Source: Malachius bipustulatus | Taxonomy: Eukaryota; Arthropoda; Insecta; Coleoptera; Melyridae | DNA length: 64,000 nucleotides | Reading direction: 5' to 3' | NCBI GenBank assembly: GCA_910589415.1 | Contig: OU342633.1 | Coordinates: 16,964,858-17,028,857, forward strand | Part shown: positions 55,356-64,000 of the stretch, one piece after another | How the letters are laid out: each line of letters begins with the position of its first letter | Position numbering within the stretch: the first letter of the stretch is position 1 | The notes under the pieces: model-generated | What the model saw: the letters and a program-made list of their open reading frames with translations, nothing else | The model's database searches: none | What the model was told of the DNA's origin: nothing | Translations under genes and position numbers: made by a program

Positions 55356-55440
55356 CTTGGTATTGTTTATTTTCATTACGTGAACTGGAGCTCAGAATAT
55401 TCCTGAGTTTTGACTTCTGCCAACCATCTTTTGGTATTGT
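55356..55440. other. Short spacer with shared repeat piece
   Basis: 55384-55432 matches 26680-26725. Confidence 0.4.
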
Positions 55441-55592
55441 ATTTGTATTTGTATTTTTGAGGGTGATCAAGTTACTGCGACCTAATAGATCTATTGTATC
55501 CACTCTACTGTGCTTCGCCTGGTGTGGAATCCCTTTAGTGAAGCACCCTCTCCAAGTTCGTTTCCTTGAGAAACTTCAGGATTTTGAGAGAA

Positions 55593-55892
55593 TCAAGATC
55601 GGGTAAGTTCCCTGCCTCTATAGCTGGTGGTGGCCCAGAACATTATACTTCTTTTGAGTTCTATCGCATCGCAGTTGAGCAGCAGGTGACGTGGTGTCTC
55701 GTCTTCTTTCCCGCAGAATCTGCAGACGCCATTTTCTTTTATGCCTAACTTCCTCAGGTGTTCCTTGAGCTTGCAATAGGTATGTCCCGTTAGGAATCCT
55801 GTTAGCGTTCTGAGACGTTCCTTGCTGAGGTTGAAGAGTATCTTCGACCTCTCTCGGTTAAAATTCCCGAGAAGTTCTTTGGCTTGTCTCAA
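55593..55892 (-). pseudogene. LINE A ORF2 tail
   Basis: Reads RQAKELLGNFNRERSKILFNLSKERLRTLTGFLTGH..CKLKEHLRKLGIKENGVCRFCGKEDETPRHLLLNCDAIELKR, matching copy 2 over the zinc-like tail. A small insertion adds TY after TGH. Confidence 0.75.
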
Positions 55893-55946
55893 CCCCGAGA
55901 GGTTCCTCCAATGGGTGTCTCTCGGTTTTTCTTCTTCCTTTTGGAG

Positions 55947-56213
55947 TTATGCTTGAAGAAAGTATCTTCGAAGCCACAGAATGGTTCTGGTCCTATGAAG
56001 GGTGTCGATGCTTCTTTTTCTTGCCAATGAGTGGGCATTCTTCTTGCGTTCGAGGTGGTCTCGAGCACAAGGATTGTTTAGATTGCTGACTGTCTTGACG
56101 GGTGACAAGCCCCGCTCGATCAGCAGTCTGTTTTGCGGTGATATCCCGCGATTTTTTGCTTTTTTATTTCTTACCATGGTTGATCCCACGGTAGCTAGGG
56201 AAGGGTGTTCCAC
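55947..56213 (-). pseudogene. LINE A ORF1 start fused to RNase H end
   Basis: The frame runs MVRNKKAKNRGISPQNRLLIERGLSPVKTVSNLNNP..., the probable ORF1 N-terminus (ATG at about 56177 after a GC-rich leader). It then reads KNAHSLARKRSIDTLHRTRTILWL, a frameshifted version of the ERAHSLARKGASTPFIGPEPF stretch. The junction is near 56035. Fusion ORFs of this kind arise by template jumping or deletion. Confidence 0.55.
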
Positions 56214-56745
56214 CTATGCAGTGCCCCGCATGCAAAGGTGAGGGGATTAATACAGTGGGGTGCCCCCTGGTGCCCCAAGGTTGAATCCAGTAGGGCTGGT
56301 CTTCTATATCCAGTCACGCATCCCAACAGCCTGGACCCCTGCCTTAGGATTTAGGTTTTTTAGTGAGGTTGTCTCCTCTAGGTTCCGGCGGTTAAGCCCA
56401 GACCCCCGCATCTCTCTGTGCGCGAGACGTTACCACGACAACAGATGATACGGTATATCAGAGATTCCACAGTCGGACGTCTTTGGCGCCGTTGCCCCTT
56501 AGTGCAGACCTGCAGACCTTTAGTCACGACACGATAACTAGGTTAGGGGAGGTGGTCCGCGGCAGGGCTTTCTGAGCTACCAGTCTAGAATTTTACCTCC
56601 GACGAGCTCTATTACCACTGCTAACCCTACTCATCACTTCCGCTCATTGTAAGGCCTTCCCCCTATCCGCCACCTGGGGACGCGCCCGATGGGTACTCAA
56701 CCGCACACGGTGTGGCAGAGCCAGGATAGTCGCGGTATTTTTTGG

Positions 56746-57994
56746 CATAGTTACTTAGTTTTAAAAAGAAAATAAATTATAATTAAATTACATATTTTAC
56801 TTAATCAGGAGTCAATGAAATTGCACAATTTCGAAATACTGCATATTTAATTTTTAAGCAATATTAAGCGTCGTGAACGAAAAGCAAAAACAATTTAACT
56901 AGACCAAGAAACAACCACCGCGGCAAAAATTAAATGACGCTAGCTGAATTTTTTAATGTAACGCTGACTGCAGAAGGATTGGTAAACTGGAACAACTCGC
57001 ATATGGTTGTCATTTTCCTATCAGAATGCACCTAGCTTTTATTTACCTACGTCAAAGTAACTGGACGACCGGTAAATAAAAGTCAAAGCGGCAACAATCC
57101 AGTGAAAATCACATTTCGAAACCCGAGAAAGAGTAACTGATTTGGAAAGGGGTTTAGAAACCAAAAAGTTAGTGCTGTTTCGGGGACCGAAGAGGACGGT
57201 CAGGGCGTTCGCGCGAGAATTTAAAGTAAACGCGAGTGAGTGAGTTTGTTCCTTTGACGGGGAGATACCCAGCAGAGCTGCAGTCAGAGCTACAGAAAGG
57301 GCAATCCAAGGGCTACGTCTAAGTAGTAAGTCGATGAGACTAACACTAGAACTTTACTGTTTTTTCGTTCGAAAGATCTTTATTAATTTTATTTTTTTTT
57401 ATTTGAAGAAATTTTATTTTTGATTTTTTTTTTATTTACGTCACCTGTGAAACAAAAATTAAATTAATCAGATCAGGTACCGCCACAGCACTATTCCCAC
57501 AAATAAAATGGTAGTTGATTAGAGTCAGATTGTACGTAAGATATTTTTTTCTTTCCTAAAGTTTGTTTTTTTTCTCTTTTTTTCTAAAATTAATTTTTTC
57601 TGTTAAACTTTGCATATCAGTTTGATAATCGAAATTTAGTAGTAGATAATGAAATAATTAAGTTGATATCTCAGTAGTGTAATTTAATTTTTATTTTAGT
57701 AAATAATTTTAATCATAACTTTGGTGTTCATATTTATCACCCTTGACCACCCTAACACTGAATTTCACATAAAGAGGGCTCTACTCTTAGCAGCCCCCGA
57801 ATCTGCGTGCCTCACACCTCTCTGACCACTATCATTGGCAAACCGCTCGGCCCACTTGATAGCGGTCCAACCCCTTGACAGCCAGAAAGAAGGTGAGTCT
57901 ACAAAAACTGGTGTCAAGAGGGTAGGCACCCGCCTCAACGGGTTGTGTTTGGTAGTGGGTCTCCATGAAGATTAATAATAATAATTTATTAACA
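56746..57994 (+). mobile_element. Possible solo 5' LTR with primer-binding site
   Basis: TGGTGTCAAGAGGG at 57912 resembles the 18-base complement of an insect tRNA-Leu 3' end. It is preceded by ...CTACAAAAAC, as LTRs often end in CA a few bases before the site. The upstream 900 bp has a GC-richer R/U5-like stretch (57080-57340) and AATAAAA near 57503. No gag follows, because a MITE starts at 57995. I cannot find the LTR start. Confidence 0.35.
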
Positions 57995-58300
57995 AACAAT
58001 AATAATTATTGGTTAATTTTAAGTATAAGGACCTGAGTTCCCCTCCACTAGCTCCCCTCCACCAAGTCAGGTCTTTGGTCAGGTTAGGTTTCTTTTCCCT
58101 AAAATTTACTTAAAATTGAAGGCCCTTACGGCTTTTTCTACGTCACCTATATTTTATTTTTACTTTTCTTCTTTCATTTTCTTGAAATTTCAGGGAAAAT
58201 AAAGTATCTAACCTGACCAAATACCTGATGACTTAGTGGAGGGGAGCTAATGGAGGGGAACGCAGGTCCCTATACTTAAAATTAACGTAATTATTACTAA
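57995..58300. mobile_element. MITE with long terminal inverted repeats
   Basis: About 95-bp inverted arms (58013-58110 and 58195-58286): TTAATTTTAAGTATA, GTTCCCCTCCA, TAGCTCCCCTCCAC, GGTCAGGTTAG. No ORF. Flanks are AT-rich, so the target duplication is unclear. Confidence 0.65.
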
Positions 58301-58440
58301 CACAAACATAGAACATAACCTTGGTTTTCAATTGTTTTCGTTGTTTACCTATTCTTTACATTCTTTACGTATTATTTTCATTGTTTACGTCAAACGTAGA
58401 GAATTAATTGTTTACGCGTAAAGGCACATCACTGGTCAAC
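58301..58440. repeat. Dispersed repeat
   Basis: Matches 26800-26965, ending GTAAAGGCACATCACTGG. Confidence 0.5.
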
Positions 58441-58839
58441 AGTCGTTTCAGTCAAACGTCATTGTCATTGTATAATATATTATTGTGTCAGTTGTTAAAA
58501 AAAATACTGAATTTACTATTTACTTGAACTTGTAGTTTAGATATAGATAATAATAATTATAATAATAAAATAATAATATTAAATGAAAATGCAAATAAGG
58601 AAGTGAAATTATTGCAGGATGGAAGTGGAAAGAGTGAAAACTGGGTAGTAAAAATGAGTAATAAAAGTGGTCTTATATAAAAATTTTGAAAATATTTCAC
58701 AATGTGATTGTTAGTGCAAACTACTTTTAGATTTATTGCAAATTTCCCTAGGTATCAATAAGTAGTAATTTCATATCCTTGTTTTCTTGCGAGGTATTTG
58801 TTTGTTTACGGGTAATCAAGACACAAGTGGTTCTTGAAA
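58441..58839. other. Intergenic, possibly promoter or 5' UTR of next exon
   Basis: AT-rich, no recognised elements. Confidence 0.3.
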
Positions 58840-58950
58840 ATGGCACAGAGTACAAGCAGCGGTACTTCGTCAAGACGTCACATTAGAGATCAAGATTCAG
58901 CGTCGATTTCTTCCAGAATTCCCGATTTGACCGAATGGGAAGCTAACGAA
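58840..58950 (+). CDS. Possible first coding exon of an unidentified host gene
   Basis: ATG at 58840 (AAAATGGC, a fair insect start context). It opens MAQSTSSGTSSRRHIRDQDSASISSRIPDLTEWEANE and meets a consensus GTGAGT donor at 58951 in phase 0. The Ser/Arg-rich N-terminus with even codon use stands out from the surrounding AT-rich DNA. An alternative ATG lies six bases upstream at 58834. Read through, the frame stops at 59031. I do not recognise the protein; later exons would be past the copia insertion or outside the window. Confidence 0.35.
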
Positions 58951-59367
58951 GTGAGTGGAAAAGGTCCTGTACTAAAGAAACTGCCCTATTTTCATTCAGA
59001 ATCAGGGCGCCTATTCCTTGAATTTTGCTGAAAAAGCATTTATTTTTTTAAAGTCATGGCCTTCTAAATTCCAGGCTATTTATTCAACTTTTAATTTAAT
59101 AACAATTTTTGGCAAACTGTACTTTGGGCTGTAAGTAGGTACCTACCTACCTACTTGGGTGTTTTGATTTCAAATATATTAATGTACCTACTTATGTGGA
59201 TCCTAATATTTACCTAGATAACGTTCAGAAACTTACTCCGAGTATACAGAGCATCCTCCTTGGCTGTTCAGAAACTATTGGCATACTTACCCCTGGAAAT
59301 GTCATTTACAGAGTTCGTACTCTAGGGCATGCTCCGAATACTATGGGCAAGCTACGGAAAAGGAGGG
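58951..59367. other. Possible intron, no feature
   Basis: CCTACCTACCTACTTGGG simple sequence lies near 59142. Nothing else recognised. Confidence 0.4.
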
Positions 59368-59649
59368 TCCCAGGCAGCAATCGAACATTCACTGAATGTT
59401 AAAAATGAACATTCAGCCAATGTTAGAAACGACAGATTCGTGAACATTCAATGAAGGTTAGTTTTAAATGTTCAGATTTAAGCTTTAGTGAACATTTATA
59501 AATGAATGTTTACTGAACATTCAAAAATGAACATTCAGCCAATGTGAAAAACGACAGATTCGTAAACATTCAATGAATATTAGTTTTAAATGTTGAGTGA
59601 ATGTTTGTTTTTTTATCAAACTGATCATCACTAAGAATTGTATTACCTA

Positions 59650-60652
59650 CAGGGTGGGAAATTTTTGTACTACCCATCATTGTGATCTCGTAAACCGTAA
59701 GAGATACAGGGTAGGGTCGGTTAAATTAGAGAAAAGTTGCGCTATTTTATGGCCATCTCGAATCCGTCAAAACATGCAAGATATCTGTGACCGTTCCTGA
59801 AATATCCTGAAAAAACTGAAAAATCGAGAAATCTTATTTTTGGAATATCTTTCTTACCATTGGAAATTAATAAATAATTTTTTGTAGCCTTACATAAGCC
59901 GTTATAAGCTATTTATCTGACGTTTCAAAAATTTTCACAGCCGACTAGATCCCAGAGTTTTCATAGTCAACTTTCGTTTTTCTTATGGCCGCCATATTAT
60001 TTTTTTATGTCGTTCGATAAGAAAAAAATAATGGAAACCAAAAACTATTAAACTTCAAAAAATAACTGTCAAAAATTTTTGTTCTTTTTTTTTCTAAAAA
60101 AAGACAACTTTTTAGATCGAATATCATAGAGAAATTAACAACCTATAAGGCAAGCAGTATGACTTCATATTGGCCTATTTCAGTTAAGAACTATCTGTTT
60201 TTCTTTGAAAAAAGAAGAATAAAAATTTTCCAATTTTTTTTTTTCTAAAATTTATTAATTTTTGATTTACATTATTTTTTTCTTATCGAACGACATAAAA
60301 AAATAATATGGCGGCCATAAGAAAAACGAAAGTTGACTATGAAAACTCTGGGATCTAGTCGGCTGTGAAAATTTTTGAAACGTCAGATAAATAGCTTATA
60401 ACGGCTTATGTAAGGCTACAAAAAATTATTTATTAATTTCCAATGGTAAGAAAGATATTCCAAAAATAAGATTTCTCGATTTTTCAGTTTTTTCAGGATA
60501 TTCAGGAACGGTCACAGATATCTTGCATGTTTTGACGGATTCGAGATGGCCATAAAATAGCGCAACTTTTCTCTAATTTAACCGACCCTACCCTGTATCT
60601 CTTACGGTTTACGAGATCACAATGATGGGTAGTACAAAAATTTCCCACCCTG
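59650..60652. mobile_element. Palindromic MITE with CAGGGTGGG ends
   Basis: About 1 kb, near-perfect arms, centre near 60150, TA on both sides, ends CAGGGTGGGAAATTTTTGTA and the complement. Inserted in the TCCCAGG element, so younger than it. The two ORFs of about 70 residues are mirror images. Related single arms occur at 30067-30245, 40518-41025 and 23095. Confidence 0.75.
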
Positions 60653-61230
60653 TATATGGAGCTGAAAAGCTGAAAAAAATAATACTTACTATGTAGGTGT
60701 ATTCCATTTATCAATCCATCAGTGAACAATATAAATTATTATTATTATTATAAGGTCACATTTGCTCTTCCGTGTTGTTTTTCTTCTTCCTGTCTACATC
60801 ATAATACCTACCTACCTATAATACCTGGGATGAAGAATTAGATTAGTTTGCATCACTCTCTGCACCTTCTCTCTCCGACCAGACAAGCATAAAATACTTA
60901 GCTTGCTGATAATTTATTGTGACTTTTATACCTATGCATAGGTATATTCATAGTTTAGAAAACAAGATGAAATGCCAAGAATAACGGACATATTAAATTG
61001 AACACAAGACAAGAGAAATACTGGGACTGGGAATGAAATAGACAAGAGAGCTGCGCGCGCAACACCTCGTTGCAATAATTATAATAAATTATATAATTCT
61101 GGTTTTTATCAATTTTTAAGCCAAATATTTTCGTTTCAGCATGTGATTTTCCAATTTTTTTTGGTATATGTTATTTACCTGATGTCAGTGTACCTGTATG
61201 TAATTGCGTGCAATAAACATTTCATCTTAA
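60653..61230. other. Interior of the TCCCAGG element
   Basis: No ORF; TACCTACCTA simple sequence near 60808. Confidence 0.4.
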
Positions 61231-61434
61231 ACATTGTATGAATGTTAATTAAACATTGCATTTTGAATGTTCAGTATCTAATGTTCAATGAATGTTTATT
61301 CAAGGTCTGAAAACGAACATTAGAATCTGAACGTTGCCTGAATATTCGGAAAGTCTGTTTAACATTAGAGCAATGTTTAATGTTCGGTGAACATTTAGGG
61401 AACATTCAGTGAACATTCCTTGCTGCCTGGGATA

Positions 61435-61624
61435 TGCGTGTACTCTGACATTTAACCTGTAAAATTAAACGGCATTTATCATAGAGTAAGAACTATATAG
61501 TAGTTCTTATTCTATTCGCATGTCGCTGTATTTATTCGCGGTAAAACGGTTCAAGGGTTTGGAATGTTTTTTTTTTGCTAAGTTCAGTGTTGTGTTTCTT
61601 GTGTAAATAAATCATATTATGACA
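61435..61624 (-). repeat. Candidate copia 3' LTR
   Basis: On minus it runs TGTCATAATATGATTTATTT ... CAGAGTACACGCA, a TG...CA unit of 190 bp with ATTTATTTACACAAG near its start. It follows the end of the copia ORF. No polypurine tract is evident next to it, and the other LTR is outside the window. Confidence 0.4.
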
Positions 61625-62258
61625 CTGCTGACAGTTGTCTTGACAAATGCCGCGGTAGGTTTATGAATGGATTATGAGATGCCTCGCTCATCGCCATATA
61701 TTCCGCCTCTGTGCTACTTAAGGCTACAGTTTTCTGCTTTGAACTTTTCCAAGAAATAGCTCCCCCTGATGGTTTGAACACAACAAACCCTGTATATGAT
61801 TTTCTATCTAACTTGTTAGATCCCCTATCAGCAACTACATAATCCTCTTGATTACCACCATCTCTTGAAAACATCAAACATTTATCTTTTGTACCCTGCA
61901 AGTATCGTAATACTGGCTTTGCGCATCTCCAATGTGATTCACTGTAACAATTATTATTGTATTGACTCAAATAACTGACAGTATAAGCTATGTCAGGACG
62001 TGTCAATACCGCAAGGTACATTAAAGATCCTATCAACCTTTGATAAGGAACATCAACAAAATTAACATTTGAGTCCATAGGAGTACGAACACCTTTACAA
62101 TTACTCATATTAAATCGTTGTAAAATCTGATTTATATATTCTTCCTGATCTAAACTGATCAAACCCCCATTATGATCATACCTAATTCTTACACCTAAGC
62201 ACTGTCTGGCTTCTCCTAGATCCTTTATGTTAAAGCTGCTACTCAACTGTTTTATCAA
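61617..62258 (-). CDS. Copia RT end and RNase H
   Basis: 213 open codons. SFNIKDLGEARQCLGVRI and LISLDQEEYINQILQRFNM, then PYQRLIGSLMYLAVLTRPDIAYTVSYLSQY and HWRCAKPVLRYLQGTKD, are the invariant RT-connection blocks. RNase H follows: VVADRGSNKLDRKSYTGFV (usual YxDADWA changed to VADRGS), GGAISWKSSKQKTVALSSTEAEYMAMSEAS. After SEAS the usual KEAxWLRxLL continuation is lost: a deletion joins it to a short unrelated tail. Confidence 0.8.
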   Translation of the reverse strand: MIKQLSSSFNIKDLGEARQCLGVRIRYDHNGGLISLDQEEYINQILQRFNMSNCKGVRTPMDSNVNFVDVPYQRLIGSLMYLAVLTRPDIAYTVSYLSQYNNNCYSESHWRCAKPVLRYLQGTKDKCLMFSRDGGNQEDYVVADRGSNKLDRKSYTGFVVFKPSGGAISWKSSKQKTVALSSTEAEYMAMSEASHNPFINLPRHLSRQLSAVS

Positions 62259-62521
62259 AAAATCAGTTTCACAAACATCATTTGAAAAAATGAAAAAATC
62301 GTCTACATATAATGCAACTATAAGTAATTAACTTCTTATCTTTTCTTTTCAAATATAAAACATGGTTCGAATTCCGATCTTTTAAAATCTAATTCAAGCA
62401 TAACATTATCAACTCTTTTATTCCAGGTTCTTGAACTCTGTTTTAGACCATAAACAGCCTTTTTTAATTTACACACTTTGTTTTCAGAACCTTTTACAAC
62501 AAAGCCTTCTGGCTGATGCAT
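62259..62521 (-). pseudogene. Copia reverse transcriptase, middle
   Basis: MHQPEGFVVKGSENKVCKLKKAVYGLKQSSRTWNKRVDNVML...EFEPCFIFEKKR, then after a frame break VALYVDDFFIFSND (catalytic YVDD). KLxKAxYGLKQSxRxW is diagnostic of copia RT. A stop separates it from the next block. Confidence 0.8.
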
Positions 62522-62860
62522 TTAAACATCATTTTCTAATAAACCATTAAGAAAAGCTGTTTTTACATCAAGATGCCTAATTTTTAAATTCAACTTTACA
62601 GATAAAGCAAATAATAATCTGAGGCTAGAATGTCTTACAACTGGAGCAAATGTCTCTTCATAGTCAACTCCAGGCCTCTGTGTAAAGCCTTTCGCAACTA
62701 ATCTCGCCCTATACACTTTATCTTCACCTTTATACTTGAGCTTAAATACCCATTTATTATCAACAATAATTATTGTACCTTCACTTGGTGTACTCACCAG
62801 GTTCCATGTATCATTTTCTTTAAAGCTCTCCAACTCCTCTGCCATAGCTTTTTCCAACAT
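62522..62860 (-). pseudogene. Copia reverse transcriptase, N-terminal part
   Basis: AMAEELESFKENDTWNLVSTP...KWVFKLKYKGEDKVYRARLVAKGFTQRPGVDYEETFAPVVRHSSLRLLFALSVKLNLKIRHLDVKTAFLNGLLENDV. The canonical KARLVAKGFxQxxGxDYxETFAPV and LDVKTAFLNGxL blocks are complete, the latter with the first catalytic Asp. A stop at the end (usual ...LEEEIYM) breaks the frame. Confidence 0.85.
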
Positions 62861-62936
62861 TTTCTTATCTGGTCTTGCTAATTCTTCTTCTAGAGTTTGC
62901 TGTTTTTTTTTTCAGAGTAATTTTCTACACACATAT

Positions 62937-63350
62937 TTATGTCATGAATTCTCCAAAATCTTTTGGTTTGGGTTGTCTAGAAGATGCTCTTCTTATTTCT
63001 GTTCCCGTCTTCACTTTGCTCACATATTCTTCATCACTCGTGTCTTCAGATTCTCTAGTAGAACTGATTTCTAAAAACTCCTCGTCTTCTTCAATCGCAG
63101 TCTCGTCATTATTTATCTGCTCTTCACTAGCTTCTAAATTGACTTCTGATTCCCCCACTGAAACTGTTTTCTCTTCACTGTTTCCGGGTCCTGATTTAAC
63201 CTCTATCTGAACTTCATCTTCGATATCTTCCATGATTTCAACATCTCTGCATATCATAACATCGTTCTTCTCATGGTCATAAATTCTAAACCCTTTAGTA
63301 GTTTCACTATAACCGTCAGGTTTTCTTCCATACCAAATTTCAAAAGGCAT
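62937..63350 (-). CDS. Copia integrase C-terminus and acidic linker
   Basis: MPFEIWYGRKPDGYSETTKGFRIYDHEKNDVMICRDVEIMED is the TPxExWxGxKP...KGxRxxxxxxxxVxxxRDVxFxE region with part deleted in the middle. An acidic Glu/Ser-rich linker follows, then RRASSRQPKPKDFGEFM. Frame breaks lie on both sides. Confidence 0.7.
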   Translation of the reverse strand: MPFEIWYGRKPDGYSETTKGFRIYDHEKNDVMICRDVEIMEDIEDEVQIEVKSGPGNSEEKTVSVGESEVNLEASEEQINNDETAIEEDEEFLEISSTRESEDTSDEEYVSKVKTGTEIRRASSRQPKPKDFGEFMT

Positions 63351-63499
63351 TATTTTTGGTAATACTGAAGTTGTACTTCTGTTCCGAAGATACGCAACTG
63401 CATTGACAGCTTCTGCTCAAAAACTTTTATTTAAGTTTGCTTCAAATAGCATGCAGCGAGCTTTTTCAATTGTTTAAATGTTCTGCTGAACCATTTTGC

Positions 63500-64000
63500 T
63501 CAGGCAAAATGGTGTAATGTATATACATTACTTTTCTGATGAATTATGCCAGCTTGTTTCAGATAATTTGCAAAAACTGAACTACAAAATTCACCACCAT
63601 TGTCGCTGCGCAAGATTTTAATCTTCTTCTCCGTTTGGTTTTCTACCAAACTTTTAAAGTTTTGGAAACTTTTAAAAACTTCGCCTTTGCTTGACAAAAA
63701 ATAAACAAATACAATTTTGCTATAATCGTCTTCAAACGTGAGAAAGTACTTAGCACCTCCTAGGGATTTGGTCTCCATGGGTCAGAATGAATAATTTCTA
63801 AAATGGTTTCGGCTCGAGAACCTTTGTCTGGGAAAGGAAGTCTGGTTTGCTTTCCCTCGTTACATGTCTCGCAATAAATTGTGCTTGTTTATTTTAATTT
63901 CTCCTTTACATAACATTCCATCAACGGCTCCCTGTGACATTTTTCTTAGTTCAATTTCATTAAGATGTCCTAATCTTCGATGCCAGGTTTTACCCGATAC
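63500..64000 (-). pseudogene. Copia gag pre-integrase and integrase core
   Basis: From the right edge: TWHRRLGHLNEIELRKMSQGAVDGM (gag pre-integrase HxRLGHxN), CETCNEGKQTRLPFPDKGSRAETILEIIHSD (zinc Cys pair and first catalytic Asp), then a frameshift. It resumes METKSLGGAKYFLTFEDDYSKIVFVYFLSSKGE...KILRSDNGGEFCSSVFANYLKQAGIIHQKS, with the second catalytic Asp in RSDNGGEF. The last Glu is not visible, because the frame drifts after QKS (usual TPYTPQQNGxxER). Confidence 0.8.

Larger units (their letters stand above)
55441..56745 (-). mobile_element. LINE family A, copy 3: 5' UTR and ORF1 start fused to the 3' end
   Basis: On minus, a GC-rich 5' UTR-like region (about 56745 to 56180) leads into an ORF1 start (MVRNKKAKNRG...). 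This jumps near 56035 directly to the family A RNase H end (NAHSLARK) and the 3' region shared with copy 2. About 4 kb of ORF1 and ORF2 are missing. It ends in TATTTG-type repeats. Confidence 0.65.
59368..61432. mobile_element. Element with TCCCAGGCAGCAA ends and AATGTTCA subrepeats
   Basis: Terminal repeats TCCCAGGCAGCAA (59368) and its complement (61432). Next to both ends are many copies of variants of GAACATTCA/TGAATGTTC (59385-59600 and 61230-61415). The palindrome 59650-60652 is nested inside. No transposase. Subterminal arrays like this are typical of transposase-binding repeats. Confidence 0.65.
61435..64000 (-). mobile_element. Ty1/copia retrotransposon, 3' half
   Basis: Minus-strand domains in order from the right edge: gag pre-integrase (63900-64000), integrase, RT, RNase H, then a candidate LTR. 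Several frameshifts. The 5' half is outside the window. Confidence 0.8.

Noticed and set aside
56241..56448. Plus-strand ORFs in the GC-rich region
   Set aside because: Antisense to the LINE A 5' UTR; no motifs.
59385..59600. CRISPR-like repeated AATGTTCA words
   Set aside because: Short, irregular, in both orientations and subterminal to a transposon.

Overview
The window looks like nuclear DNA of an insect, or another arthropod. It is AT-rich, with phase-compatible split exons and spliced transposon genes. The transposons are of insect-type families: RTE-type and I/R1/jockey-type LINEs, copia, PIF/Harbinger, mariner-like elements and a Penelope-like remnant. A beetle or hemipteran is plausible, but I cannot fix the species. 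Nothing suggests a bacterial, viral or organellar origin.

One host gene is well supported. Four plus-strand exons (29046-29175, 29720-29860, 42860-43090, 46133-46515) share phase and read continuously. They encode the last 294 residues of an ankyrin-repeat protein, followed by a 3' UTR with a likely poly(A) signal near 47885. Its 13-kb and 3-kb introns hold most of the mobile DNA in the middle of the window. A possible first exon of a second gene lies at 58840-58950.

Nearly everything else is mobile DNA. (1) LINEs: an RTE-type element (9445-13260, minus) broken by a palindromic MITE and by a 5'-truncated I-type LINE with an 11-bp target duplication. LINE family 'A' has three copies (32125-35371, 43829-45617, 55441-56745). 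Three other LINE families leave decayed pieces. (2) DNA elements: a PIF/Harbinger remnant with a split transposase gene, the C-terminal part of a mariner-like transposase, and about ten TA-flanked palindromic elements with CAGGGTG-type termini. There is also a long-terminal-inverted-repeat element (36212-39369) carrying a cysteine-rich CXC ORF, and several smaller MITEs. (3) A copia polyprotein (61435-64000, minus), a possible LTR plus primer-binding site near 57.9 kb, and a tRNA-derived SINE at 48.2-48.5 kb.

The most interesting signal is a set of hammerhead self-cleaving ribozyme motifs in non-autonomous palindromic elements: 15026-15085, 41949-42011, 42458-42519, 54821-54893 and 55250-55320, with weaker versions at 581-624, 1626-1673 and 28278-28332. 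Where both arms survive, the two ribozymes lie in opposite, outward-facing orientations. A Penelope-like GIY-YIG tail sits just upstream of one weak motif. This fits non-autonomous relatives of Penelope-like elements with inverted pseudo-LTRs. Folding and structure calls were made by eye.
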